DNA of 47,890 nt from Candidatus Bacteroides pullicola (GCA_019115825.1 DXCV01000011.1:1-47890), one strand, 5' to 3'. Positions 36,687 through 44,396 are shown, counted from the stretch's first letter. Notes: generated by a model from the letters alone, not told the origin. A program made the numbers and translations.

Positions 36687-37358
36687 ATGAACAGGAAATT
36701 ACGGGCATCGCTCTTTGGTGCCTTATGGGGAGTTTTCATAGGCACTCTCCCGCTGACCGCCCAAGAAGGAGGTGGCCGACAATCCGTCCTTAGTGTGCAG
36801 GCGGGTCCGTCGGGCTATACAGGCCGGTTCTTGGGCATTACCCAGACAACCGGAGCCTATCGTTCGGACTTGCGCCCAGGAATGGCCTGGCATGTATTTT
36901 ATGGATACCGTGGCCTCTCTACGGGGAAAAACGGCCTGCACTTGGGACCGGGACTGCTCTATCAAGGCAGTACATACCATGGAAGCTGGGACGACGGCTC
37001 GGACCGCATCGGGATGCACTACCTCGCGCCACAATTTGCCCTCTTCGGACAACACGGGTCGTGGGCATGGCAAGCCGCGCTGGGTGCAGGCTGGCTGCAC
37101 TACAAAGACCACAGCCGGGTGTACGGCAAGCCCCGCCAAGTGACGATGAACACGCTGGGTGGCAATCTCTCCGTGGAGGGCGAATACCTGCTGACCACAC
37201 AATGGGGCATTTCCGCACGATTCAACTGGCTGCTGGCCACCTCCGCCCACTACCAATTGGAGTACCACGGCGAGCACTACACGGTGAGGCATCCTGACAC
37301 AGGCGAAGGCTACTTCGGACAACTCTCGGTACTCTTCGGCGTAAACTGGCATTTTTAA
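36687..37358 (+). CDS. predicted small outer-membrane beta-barrel protein
   Basis: A 223-residue protein with a signal peptide (MNRKLRASLFGALWGVF then LPLTAQ). The rest alternates Gly/aromatic-rich strands (GPSGYTGRFLGI, WAWQAALGAGWLHY, YFGQLSVLFGVNWHF) and ends in phenylalanine, a usual outer-membrane assembly signal. This fits an 8-stranded barrel. Function is unknown. It is followed after 27 bp by a small lipoprotein gene, probably in the same transcript. No near-consensus promoter was found. Confidence 0.78.
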   Translation: MNRKLRASLFGALWGVFIGTLPLTAQEGGGRQSVLSVQAGPSGYTGRFLGITQTTGAYRSDLRPGMAWHVFYGYRGLSTGKNGLHLGPGLLYQGSTYHGSWDDGSDRIGMHYLAPQFALFGQHGSWAWQAALGAGWLHYKDHSRVYGKPRQVTMNTLGGNLSVEGEYLLTTQWGISARFNWLLATSAHYQLEYHGEHYTVRHPDTGEGYFGQLSVLFGVNWHF

Positions 37359-37385
37359 CGGATTCACTCTATACCCTATATTGAC

Positions 37386-37847
37386 ATGACGAAGAAATTA
37401 TTATCCCTCCTGCTCCCTTTGACATTCCTCTGTTTTGCATCGTGCGAAGAAGACGAATCCGTCGATCCCTCCCTGATGCCTGCCGCCACAACGGTAGGTG
37501 CCAATACATTCGGTTGCCTGATAGACGGCTGGGTCTACACCAGCGGACGCTTCGGCCTGCCCAAGGTAACGGACGAAAGCACTCCGGACGAAAGCTGCTT
37601 GGTCATTGTGGCACCCGTGGGAATATTTAACCAATCCATCCGCCTCACGCTACAGAATCCCGTGGAGGGCACGACATGCGCCTGTACCATTGAGAGTGCG
37701 CCGGATATCCGGGAAACCGGACAAGCTTTCATCACGCGCCGGAGAGGGCAGGTGCTGAGCGGCACCTTCAGCGGAGAACGGGTCACAGAAGGACGTTTTG
37801 ACCTTCTCCGCACAGACTTGGACTTAGGCGAAGTGCCTGTGGAATGA
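37386..37847 (+). CDS. small lipoprotein of unknown function
   Basis: A 153-residue predicted lipoprotein: MTKKLLSLLLPLTFLCFASC ends at the lipobox cysteine (FASC), followed by acidic residues (EEDESVD). The remainder is beta-rich with conserved-looking cysteines (GCLIDG, CACTIES) and a DG(W)VYTSGRFG motif. These features are common among Bacteroidetes surface lipoproteins but do not define a function. It lies just after the beta-barrel gene and may act with it. Confidence 0.78.
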   Translation: MTKKLLSLLLPLTFLCFASCEEDESVDPSLMPAATTVGANTFGCLIDGWVYTSGRFGLPKVTDESTPDESCLVIVAPVGIFNQSIRLTLQNPVEGTTCACTIESAPDIRETGQAFITRRRGQVLSGTFSGERVTEGRFDLLRTDLDLGEVPVE

Positions 37848-37912
37848 AGTGCCGGGTGCCCATTTTGTGAAATTTTAATCCCTCGGGCAAGCGTTCATTC
37901 GGAGAAAAGCCG

Positions 37913-37920
37913 TATTTTTG
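37913..37920 (+). promoter_or_regulatory. -7 box for the FKBP pair
   Basis: TATTTTTG followed by CGC is a TAnnTTTG match 63 bp before the first FKBP gene. The -33 box is not clear. Confidence 0.5.
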
Positions 37921-37983
37921 CGCCCTGCAAAACTACAACCGACTGAAAACGAAACGCATTCAGCCGGTCATTAAAACGAAAAC

Positions 37984-38583
37984 ATGGACAAATTCAGTTA
38001 CGCCATCGGCCTGGGAATAGGCCAGAACCTGTGGGGCATGGGCGCGCGTGGCCTCGTCGTGGAGGACTTCGCGCAGGCAGTGAAAGACGTATTGGACGGC
38101 AACCAAACCGCCATCACGCACACCGAGGCCCGCGAGATTGTGAACAAGTATTTCGAAGAATTGGAGCAGAAGGTCAACGCCGAGAACATTGAGAAAGGCA
38201 AGCACTTCCTGGAGGAAAACAAGAAACGCCCCGAGGTAGTGACCCTGCCCAGCGGCCTGCAATATGAGGTGCTGAAGGAAGGCGACCCCACGGCCGTTCG
38301 CGCCAAACTGACCGACCGCGTGCAGTGCCACTACGAAGGCACGCTGCTGGACGGCACGCTGTTCGACAGCTCCATCCGCCGCGGACAGCCCGCCACGTTC
38401 GGTGTCAATCAGGTCATCCCCGGCTGGGTGGAAGCCCTGCAACTGATGCCCGAAGGCGCCAAGTGGAAACTCTACGTCCCCAGCGAACTGGCCTACGGCG
38501 CACAGGGAGCGGGCGAAATGATTCCGCCCCACAGCACGCTCATATTCGAAGTGGAACTCCTGAAAGTATTGAACAACAAATAA
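37984..38583 (+). CDS. cytoplasmic FKBP-type peptidyl-prolyl isomerase
   Basis: Catalyses cis-trans isomerisation at proline. The 199-residue product has no signal peptide. An N-terminal helical dimerisation domain (about 1-85) begins MDKFSYAIGLGIGQNLWGMG. The FKBP domain follows (about 100-197), with CHYEGTLLDGTLFDSS, NQVIPGWVEALQLMPEGAKW and YGAQGAGEMIPPHSTLIFEV containing the usual active-site aromatic residues. It lies 14 bp before a paralogue that is exported, so this is probably a cytoplasm/envelope pair. Confidence 0.93.
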   Translation: MDKFSYAIGLGIGQNLWGMGARGLVVEDFAQAVKDVLDGNQTAITHTEAREIVNKYFEELEQKVNAENIEKGKHFLEENKKRPEVVTLPSGLQYEVLKEGDPTAVRAKLTDRVQCHYEGTLLDGTLFDSSIRRGQPATFGVNQVIPGWVEALQLMPEGAKWKLYVPSELAYGAQGAGEMIPPHSTLIFEVELLKVLNNK

Positions 38584-38597
38584 ATCGTTAAAGCAAC

Positions 38598-39479
38598 ATG
38601 AAAAAGTTATCTTTGTTTGTGGCCGTGGCGCTCGCCGCAGGCCTCTGCTCCTGCTCGGGCCAAAGCTCGAAAGGAAATCTGAAAAACAGCGTAGACTCCC
38701 TGTCCTACGCCATCGGCATGGCCCGCACACAAGGCCTCGACCAGTTCCTGATGCAACAAGGCATCGACTCCACGCAAATGGTGAACTTCGTGAAAGGTTT
38801 CAATGAAGGTGCCTCCAAGCTGGATCCGGAAGACGCCGCCTACATCATCGGCCTGCAAGTGGGCCAGATGGTCAGCAAGCAATGGGTGGAAGGCTTCAAC
38901 CGCCAAATCTTCGGCAACGACAGCACGCAGAGCGTGAACCGCGAACAGATGCTGGCAGGATTCGTAGCCGGCACGCTGGGCAAGGAAAACGTGATGACCC
39001 GAATGTACGCAGAAACCTATATGCGCACCGAAATGGAAGCCGTGCAAGAAAAAGCCCTGGCCGTGCAATATGCCGACAACAAAGCCGCTGGCGAAAAGTT
39101 CCTGGCCGAAAACAAGACCAAGGAAGGCGTGCAGACCACCCCGAGCGGACTGCAATATAAAATCCTGACCAAGGGCAACGGCCCCGTGCCCGCCGACACC
39201 AGCCGCGTGCAAGTGAACTACAAGGGCACGCTCATCGACGGCACCGAGTTCGACAGCTCCTACAAGCGTAAGGACAAGAACGGCAAGAGCAAACCCGCCA
39301 CCTTCCGCGCCAACCAAGTCATCAAAGGCTGGACAGAAGCCCTGACGATGATGCCCGTCGGCTCCAAGTGGGAACTCTACATCCCGGCCGACCTGGCATA
39401 CGGCTCGCGCAACACCGGCAAAATCAAGCCCTTCTCTACCCTCATCTTCGAAGTGGAACTGGTAGGCATCGAGAAGTAA
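38598..39479 (+). CDS. lipoprotein FKBP-type peptidyl-prolyl isomerase
   Basis: A 293-residue paralogue of the upstream gene with a lipoprotein signal (MKKLSLFVAVALAAGLCSC; lipobox LCSC). It is expected in the periplasm, attached to a membrane, where it would help envelope proteins fold. The FKBP_N dimerisation domain spans about 30-150 (DSLSYAIGMARTQGLDQFL). The FKBP domain spans about 190-292, with VNYKGTLIDGTEFDSS, VIKGWTEALTMMPVGSKW and STLIFEVELVGI. A strong terminator follows. Confidence 0.94.
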   Translation: MKKLSLFVAVALAAGLCSCSGQSSKGNLKNSVDSLSYAIGMARTQGLDQFLMQQGIDSTQMVNFVKGFNEGASKLDPEDAAYIIGLQVGQMVSKQWVEGFNRQIFGNDSTQSVNREQMLAGFVAGTLGKENVMTRMYAETYMRTEMEAVQEKALAVQYADNKAAGEKFLAENKTKEGVQTTPSGLQYKILTKGNGPVPADTSRVQVNYKGTLIDGTEFDSSYKRKDKNGKSKPATFRANQVIKGWTEALTMMPVGSKWELYIPADLAYGSRNTGKIKPFSTLIFEVELVGIEK

Positions 39480-39501
39480 GTCCACACACCAATACGCATA
39501 C

Positions 39502-39549
39502 ACGGGCAAGGCCAAATGCTGCAAAAGCATCGGCCTTGCCCGTTTTTTA
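39502..39549 (+). terminator. rho-independent terminator after the FKBP pair
   Basis: ACGGGCAAGGCC (39502-39513) and GGCCTTGCCCGT (39532-39543) form a perfect 12-bp stem followed by a T run. Confidence 0.93.
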
Positions 39550-39602
39550 TGCTTTTTCTGCAATTTTTTCCCGACTTGGATGGATAAATTAAAATAAATC
39601 CC

Positions 39603-39610
39603 TATATTTG
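39603..39610 (+). promoter_or_regulatory. -7 box for the Lrp/AsnC gene
   Basis: TATATTTG is an exact TAnnTTTG match 41 bp before the start codon. A CTTG at 39575-39578 could be a poorly spaced -33 box. Confidence 0.5.
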
Positions 39611-39650
39611 CTTACTTTTTGATAAAAGCAACCCCTTTATACTTCAAGAT

Positions 39651-40112
39651 ATGGAAAAAATAGACAGTCTTGACCGACAGATTCTGGAGATCATCTCGCA
39701 GAATGCCCGCATCCCGTTCAAGGATGTAGCGGCAGAATGTGGCGTGTCGCGCGCAGCCATCCACCAGCGCGTGCAGCGTCTGATAGACCTGGGCGTCATC
39801 ATCGGCTCGGGGTATCATGTCAACCCTAAATCCTTGGGCTACCGCACCTGCACCTACGTGGGCATCAAGCTCGAAAAAGGCTCTATGTACAAGTCCGTCG
39901 TGGCCGAACTGGAGAAAATCCCCGAAATCGTGGAATGCCACTTCACCACCGGTCCCTACACCATGCTGACCAAAGTCTACGCCCGCGACAACGAACACCT
40001 GATGGAGCTGCTGAACAGCAAGATGCAGGAAATACCCGGCGTCATCTCCACCGAGACACTCATCTCGCTGGAGCAAAGCATCAAGAAGGAAATCCCCATC
40101 TGTCCGGAATAA
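39651..40112 (+). CDS. Lrp/AsnC family transcription regulator
   Basis: A 153-residue feast/famine regulator. The N-terminal winged helix-turn-helix reads DRQILEIISQNARIPFKDVA then CGVSRAAIHQRVQRLIDLGV (about residues 6-50). The C-terminal RAM/AsnC domain (about 70-145) includes EIVECHFTTGPYTMLTKVYA, the usual ligand and oligomerisation region. The effector is probably an amino acid; targets cannot be read from the sequence. It is followed after 6 bp by the DUF4491 gene. Confidence 0.93.
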   Translation: MEKIDSLDRQILEIISQNARIPFKDVAAECGVSRAAIHQRVQRLIDLGVIIGSGYHVNPKSLGYRTCTYVGIKLEKGSMYKSVVAELEKIPEIVECHFTTGPYTMLTKVYARDNEHLMELLNSKMQEIPGVISTETLISLEQSIKKEIPICPE

Positions 40113-40118
40113 CCGCCT

Positions 40119-40433
40119 ATGGAGGAATTGCTGACCGAATACCGGGTGGCAGGGCTGGCACTGGGCATCTGCACCTTTCTCATCATCGGCCTCTTCCACC
40201 CCATAGTGGTCAAGGCCGAATACCATTGGGGCACACGCTGCTGGTGGCTGTTCTTGTTGCTAGGTCTCGGCGGCGTAGTTGCCTCCGTGTGCGTGGCAGA
40301 CCTCTTCGTGTCCGCCCTGCTGGGCGTCTTCGCCTTCTCCTCGTTCTGGACCATCAAGGAAGTGTTCGACCAGGAAAAGCGCGTCCGCAAGGGCTGGTTC
40401 CCCAAGAATCCGCGCCGCAAGTACAAGTTCTGA
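40119..40433 (+). CDS. DUF4491 family membrane protein
   Basis: A 104-residue membrane protein with three hydrophobic segments (about 9-28, 41-62 and 65-82) and a basic C-terminal tail (KRVRKGWFPKNPRRKYKF). The GLFHPIVVKAEYHWG and VFDQEKRVRKGWFPKNP motifs are typical of the DUF4491 family, widespread in Bacteroidetes and of unknown function. It begins 6 bp after the Lrp gene and is presumably cotranscribed. Confidence 0.88.
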   Translation: MEELLTEYRVAGLALGICTFLIIGLFHPIVVKAEYHWGTRCWWLFLLLGLGGVVASVCVADLFVSALLGVFAFSSFWTIKEVFDQEKRVRKGWFPKNPRRKYKF

Positions 40434-40462
40434 GCGAAAATTCCTAAAATCCCGCCCGGCAT

Positions 40463-40494
40463 CTTGCATATCTCAAGAAAAAGCACTACTTTTG
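40463..40494 (+). promoter_or_regulatory. promoter for tRNA-Met
   Basis: CTTG (40463-40466), then 20 bp, then TACTTTTG (40487-40494). The -7 box is exact and the -33 box is one mismatch from TTTG. The tRNA starts 28 bp downstream. Confidence 0.7.
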
Positions 40495-40521
40495 TCCCCG
40501 CTATCCCGCAAAGGATGCATC

Positions 40522-40595
40522 GGACTTGTAGCTCAGTTGGTTAGAGCAACAGACTCATAATCTGGAGGTCCCAGGTTCAAGCCCTGGCTGGTCCA
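40522..40595 (+). tRNA. tRNA-Met (anticodon CAT), elongator type
   Basis: GGACTTG pairs with CTGGTCC (one T-T mismatch) and the discriminator is A40595. The anticodon loop CTCATAA carries CAT, and the T arm CCAGG-TTCAAGC-CCTGG is perfect. The loop and D arm resemble elongator tRNA-Met. A lysidine-modified tRNA-Ile (also CAT) cannot be fully excluded by eye. CCA is not encoded. Confidence 0.92.
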
Positions 40596-40606
40596 CTTTC
40601 AAAATC

Positions 40607-40642
40607 AAGCACCTACAAAGATTTTGTAGGTGCTTTTCTTTT
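40607..40642 (+). terminator. rho-independent terminator after tRNA-Met
   Basis: AAGCACCTACAAA (40607-40619) and TTTGTAGGTGCTT (40623-40635) form a perfect 13-bp stem followed by T-rich sequence. Confidence 0.93.
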
Positions 40643-40777
40643 ATTGGTGATCCTCAGGTGACTTTCTGAAGAATTTCGGTGCAATACCCTTGTCATGCAA
40701 GGCTTTCCCCACTAAGCTGAAAACATTGCAGGTTTCCCCTTTCCGGTGGGACTTCCGTTCACCAATAGCACTTTCAT
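40641..40777 (-). pseudogene. remnant of a flavodoxin-fold NADPH-dependent FMN reductase
   Basis: ATG (40775-40777) overlaps the arginase-family stop codon as ATGA. The first codons read MKVLLVNGSPTGKG, the phosphate-loop start of NADPH-dependent FMN reductases. The frame then hits a stop (PAMFSA-stop). A one-base deletion in the G run after TGK restores ETCNVFSLVGKALHDKGI, the expected next helix, until TAA 40641-40643. About 44 codons remain out of the usual 180-200, and the tRNA-Met terminator abuts the end. It was probably once cotranscribed with the arginase-family gene. Confidence 0.8.
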
Positions 40778-41652
40778 TTTAACAAAGGCAGTTGATTCAA
40801 CATTTCTTTAATACGAATAGCAGTACGTGGCATGGGCTCGGCTACGGTAAGCCCAACGACTTCCTTTTCTTTCGCGATATCGTTTATCACACGCACCACT
40901 TCGGCAATTTTCATCCCGTTGGGAACAACGCCGACCGCCGCAATGATTTCCGCAGGGTCGAGCACATCCATATCGAAGTGAATGACTACCTTGGATGCTC
41001 CGCACGATTTCAGCCATTCCAATATCGCATGGCTATCCCTGCGAACGTCCTCTGGGGTCAAGTGCTTGATGCCGTATTGTTTCTGTCTTGCCTTGATTTC
41101 GTCACGTTCCCAATCGCGCAATCCTACAAACAGAATTCTGGATGGGTCTATCTTTGCCGGTAGCTCAGAAACAATCTGTTTGTCACCCAATCCCATGCAA
41201 GCCGTTACCGCCATCGCATGATAGCCGGGATACACATCGCCGGGCAAAGTGATGTCTGGATGAGCGTCAATCCAGACCATGGCTACATCGTCCTTATACT
41301 TATTTGCAAGATAGGTGAACGGTACAACGCTGGCGGAACATTCGCCGCCGAGCGTCACAATCTTATCCGGTTTTTGAACATTAAGAATGTCCAAAGCCGC
41401 TCTGGTCTGAGCGATAATCGCTTCTTTGTCCAGTACGCCATCAGTCACTTTCCGCCCCACGATGTCTGTCGAAACCGGGACGGTATATGTGTCTTGCCCA
41501 CTATCGGGAGCAAGGAAATTCAATAACTGCGCTCCAAGATAATACCCTCTTGAAGCCTGTTCGGGGTCTTTCACTTCCGTTATCCAATGGGTAATGCTTC
41601 CGCCCTGCCACTGGGGATAAACAAGCCTGATTGTTTTAGTCTGATTTTCCAT
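40774..41652 (-). CDS. arginase/agmatinase-family protein
   Basis: A 292-residue member of the ureohydrolase fold family. Metal-site motifs are WIDAHPDITLP (DAHxD) and VIHFDMDVLDP (DxDxxDP). The first motif, usually GGDH, reads GGECSAS, so one Mn ligand would be Cys rather than His. The true substrate is therefore uncertain: arginase, agmatinase, formimidoylglutamase or a variant are all possible. It appears to have been the first gene of an operon with the FMN-reductase remnant (ATGA overlap). A repeat array and an HxlR-type regulator remnant lie upstream. Confidence 0.85.
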   Translation of the reverse strand: MENQTKTIRLVYPQWQGGSITHWITEVKDPEQASRGYYLGAQLLNFLAPDSGQDTYTVPVSTDIVGRKVTDGVLDKEAIIAQTRAALDILNVQKPDKIVTLGGECSASVVPFTYLANKYKDDVAMVWIDAHPDITLPGDVYPGYHAMAVTACMGLGDKQIVSELPAKIDPSRILFVGLRDWERDEIKARQKQYGIKHLTPEDVRRDSHAILEWLKSCGASKVVIHFDMDVLDPAEIIAAVGVVPNGMKIAEVVRVINDIAKEKEVVGLTVAEPMPRTAIRIKEMLNQLPLLK

Positions 41653-41753
41653 ATTGTTTTTACTGATAAGTAACTATTTCACATTTAATTTATAGTATTT
41701 CAGAGGGGGCATCCGTGTGGTATGCTTAGGCCTCAATAACGACTACATGAGGC

Positions 41754-41841
41754 AAAGGTGGCACCTTTGGTAGGAAAAGGTGGCACTGATTCTATAAAAA
41801 GGTGGCACCTTTAATAGAAAAAGGTGGCACCTTTTTTAGAA
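41754..41841. repeat. short tandem array, period 22 bp, palindromic core AAAGGTGGCACCTTT
   Basis: Cores start at 41754, 41776, 41798 and 41820, exactly 22 bp apart. Three are the same perfect 15-bp palindrome (7-bp arms AAAGGTG/CACCTTT) and the second ends CTGAT. The variable parts are 7 bp (ggtagga, tctataa, aatagaa, tttagaa). It lies between the divergent arginase-family gene and the HxlR remnant. Confidence 0.96.
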
Positions 41842-41902
41842 CAAGATGCTCACTACCCTTCGCTTCTTGATGCAATAAACTAATATTAAACATCTACTTA
41901 AT

Positions 41903-42049
41903 ATGTACGAAAAGAAAATACTCTTTAACATAGATTGCTGCATTAAGGTGACAATGGAGGTCATCGGCGGTAAATGGAAATTTTACAGGCCCATTGACCG
42001 GATTATCAGTCTTTCCCTAAGGCTGCGGCCTGCTGTTGCGCTTTCCTGA
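41903..42049 (+). pseudogene. truncated HxlR-family regulator remnant
   Basis: The 48-codon frame starts MYEKKILFNIDCCIKVTMEV and continues IGGKWK, the typical HxlR-type winged-helix N-terminus (DCxxxxxMEVIGGKWK). Homology stops at about codon 26 (near 41980). The rest of the frame (FYRPIDRIISLSLRL...) runs into the 3' end of the convergent gene at 42006-44327 and does not look like HxlR. Full-length HxlR proteins have about 100-120 residues. HxlR regulators often control neighbouring flavin-reductase genes, which fits the remnant at 40641-40777. Confidence 0.75.
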
Positions 42050-44327
42050 AACTGAGCTCCACAACGCCCGTGTCATAGATAAGCGTTTCTTGAATCTTCT
42101 TGTTACGAATCAATTCGTCGCAGTCTACAATACAGGGGTGCGTCTTCAGCTTGAAATCTTTTTGGGGTCCCCATACGAATCCTAACAATTCCATTTTAGC
42201 ATTCCAACGCAGGTGTTCGCCATAGCTTAGGTTGTTCAGCAGGCATTTGTTTTCTCCCGTCAAGGCATTGTAGTATTCGTTCTTCTCGTTGCGCGCAGTC
42301 AGCTTCACCATTTGCTCCAAACGGTCGAGGTTAAAACAGTTGTGAGCATCAAGCGCACCGGCCAACATCAATTTGGTGTAGATGTGGCAGACATCCGAGC
42401 GGTCCTGTTCTTCCTGATAGGTAATCTTGGTCTCTTCCTCCAGCGTGTTTTGTTCAATGGCTCTCTCGCGTCGATTTTTCCATTTCTTTTCGGCACCCAT
42501 GCTCCGGATGTTGGCGATTTCTTGCCGCTTCTCCTCTTCCGGCTTAGAACTTATCTCCTCGGAGAGGATACTGTATTGGTAGTAATAATCCTTGGCATCC
42601 GCCTCTTTGGAAACCGCCAGGATATTATCGTGTGAGAATATGGCATGGTCTGTGCCGAAGGCTTCAATGCCGTTTATCTGTATCTGCTCTCTGCCTGTCT
42701 CGTGGATTAGCTTATATTTCCCAATGTCCTCCAATATTTTTTTGTTGTTCTCGTTGTGCAGACGGACATAGATTCTGAATTTGCTCATATCCTTCCTGTA
42801 TTGGTAGGCAAACTCAAATAGACGGATGGCAATGGTAGAGGCAAATTCATCGCTGTCCAATGTCACCACTACGTAGTTCAGCTTGTCGATGAACGTATGC
42901 AACTTGTCCCAAAAACTCGGGCTTTCCACGTTCATCCCGTCCAACCATTCGATAGCTTTGCTGCCTTTTAAGGCGGGGGCATCATTCAGGAAAGCAGCTT
43001 TCAATCTGTCCAACTGCCTGTCTACGATGTAAATCTTGCGCTCTTGCTCCGTAATGCAATCCAAGCCATCGGGACCGGGCTTTACACTCTTGACAAAAGG
43101 ACTGAACTCATACAGGAATCTGAAGGCATCTTGTCCTGTTTCCCCGAAGCCTATAATTAAAGCGTGGAAAGCCGACGATACCGTTCCTGTGTTCATATCA
43201 ATATCCACGAAATTCACCGGATGATTGAGGCCATATTTCGTTAGGTTGCTGCCATTTTCTTTCAGTTGCATGACAGACAACAGGGAAGAGTCTATCAGGT
43301 GAATGTGGTATTTTAGTCCTTTCCCACTCAAAATGCCTTCGGTGAAGTGATTGCGGCGGGCATGGCAATATACGTGGAGGTCTTTAGGTAATGCAAACCG
43401 TTTGTCGGCCTCAGGTTTACCCAAAGAGGCTTGCTTTTTCAGGGTGCTGATGGCCTCAATATTGGCGTTCATATCTTCCGACAAGAAGAAGAACTCCACC
43501 TGTTCATATTTGGCAATGGTTTTCCCTAAGGACTGCAAACCCAGTTGGCGGTAGAAGCCGGCCAGCCCATCGTTGCCTACCAAGTCCATACTCAACTTTC
43601 TGTTGGCTGTCATAACCAAGCCTTTCAGGTTTTCGATGTGATCCATATACGGCTCGATGTCGCTGTTTGCGGTTTGGAAGAAATGACTGAACGTGAACCG
43701 CGAGGAGTGCGCGTGTTGTTCACCCGGCAACTTGATAAAAACAAGGAGGTCATTGGAATTTTTCCGGATGCTGTCGGCCACAGCCATGGTGTTGGGATTG
43801 ATGTCCCAAAAGACATACAACTTGCCACGTGGCATTTTCCGTTTCAACCAAAGCGTGGCTCGGGTCAACAATTTCAGTCCAAACAAACGCAGGATAAAAA
43901 TGGCACTGACAAAGACGGCGGCGAAGTGCGTGATGGCGAACGCGGTCATATAGAGCGGCGACTCGTGCAGGCTGTGTTTGACCTCTATCAGCTCGGATTC
44001 AGACACGAACATCTCCACGGACGCAATGCTGGAGCGTAACAGTAGGGTCAGGAGATTGTTTTGGCTGCCCATATCGTTGAAACCGATGACGTAGAGCGCC
44101 ACTCCGGCCAGAAACACGGTGCTGGCAATGGTTTTCAGATGATGGAAAATGAACTTCCGGCAGCCGCGATCCAGTATGCAGATAGCCACGAATATGAAGA
44201 ATATAGCGGCCAGCAACCCTGAGTTGAACCAGTTATCGTTCAGAAACGGCACATTTTGATCCCATGAACTAATCAGTTGATCCAGACAACCGGCGTCGTG
44301 TGTATGTTCGTTGAGTCTTTCTTCCAT
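42006..44327 (-). CDS. membrane protein with two Rossmann/RCK-like regions and a RyR-like domain
   Basis: A 773-residue protein. Three hydrophobic helices lie near the N-terminus (about 35-52, 64-83 and 126-150), followed by a basic stretch. A first Rossmann-like region starts at GKLYVFWDINPNTMAVADSI (168-187). A second has a clear nucleotide-binding loop, HALIIGFGETGQDA (388-401), as in TrkA/RCK-N domains. The last 75 residues resemble the prokaryotic RyR domain: GEHLRWNAKMELLGFVWG followed by KTHPCIVDCDEL (about 703-743). Such combinations have been discussed as nucleotide-sensing conflict or ion-channel proteins; the role here is unknown. It is a single gene in an island-like segment between tRNA-Met and korB. 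Confidence 0.8.
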   Translation of the reverse strand: MEERLNEHTHDAGCLDQLISSWDQNVPFLNDNWFNSGLLAAIFFIFVAICILDRGCRKFIFHHLKTIASTVFLAGVALYVIGFNDMGSQNNLLTLLLRSSIASVEMFVSESELIEVKHSLHESPLYMTAFAITHFAAVFVSAIFILRLFGLKLLTRATLWLKRKMPRGKLYVFWDINPNTMAVADSIRKNSNDLLVFIKLPGEQHAHSSRFTFSHFFQTANSDIEPYMDHIENLKGLVMTANRKLSMDLVGNDGLAGFYRQLGLQSLGKTIAKYEQVEFFFLSEDMNANIEAISTLKKQASLGKPEADKRFALPKDLHVYCHARRNHFTEGILSGKGLKYHIHLIDSSLLSVMQLKENGSNLTKYGLNHPVNFVDIDMNTGTVSSAFHALIIGFGETGQDAFRFLYEFSPFVKSVKPGPDGLDCITEQERKIYIVDRQLDRLKAAFLNDAPALKGSKAIEWLDGMNVESPSFWDKLHTFIDKLNYVVVTLDSDEFASTIAIRLFEFAYQYRKDMSKFRIYVRLHNENNKKILEDIGKYKLIHETGREQIQINGIEAFGTDHAIFSHDNILAVSKEADAKDYYYQYSILSEEISSKPEEEKRQEIANIRSMGAEKKWKNRRERAIEQNTLEEETKITYQEEQDRSDVCHIYTKLMLAGALDAHNCFNLDRLEQMVKLTARNEKNEYYNALTGENKCLLNNLSYGEHLRWNAKMELLGFVWGPQKDFKLKTHPCIVDCDELIRNKKIQETLIYDTGVVELSFRKAQQQAAALGKD

Positions 44328-44348
44328 AATAGTTTGACTGATATAATT

Positions 44349-44382
44349 CAGGCGTACCGTTGCCTTTTAAGCGGTACGCCTG
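44349..44382 (-). terminator. hairpin downstream of korB
   Basis: CAGGCGTACCG (44349-44359) and CGGTACGCCTG (44372-44382) form a perfect 11-bp stem located 14 bp after the korB stop. The T-rich side lies on the plus strand, so the termination direction is not certain, but position favours korB. Confidence 0.7.
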
Positions 44383-44396
44383 CATCTTATCTTATT

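Noticed and set aside
37384..37847. The small lipoprotein as a SusE/SusF-type glycan binder
   Set aside because: It is too short, is not beside the susC/susD pair and shows no carbohydrate-binding pattern.
40522..44396. Complete integrative element inserted at tRNA-Met
   Set aside because: No integrase, no duplicated tRNA 3' end and no conjugation genes were found; only the degraded genes and the RyR-like gene suggest exchange.
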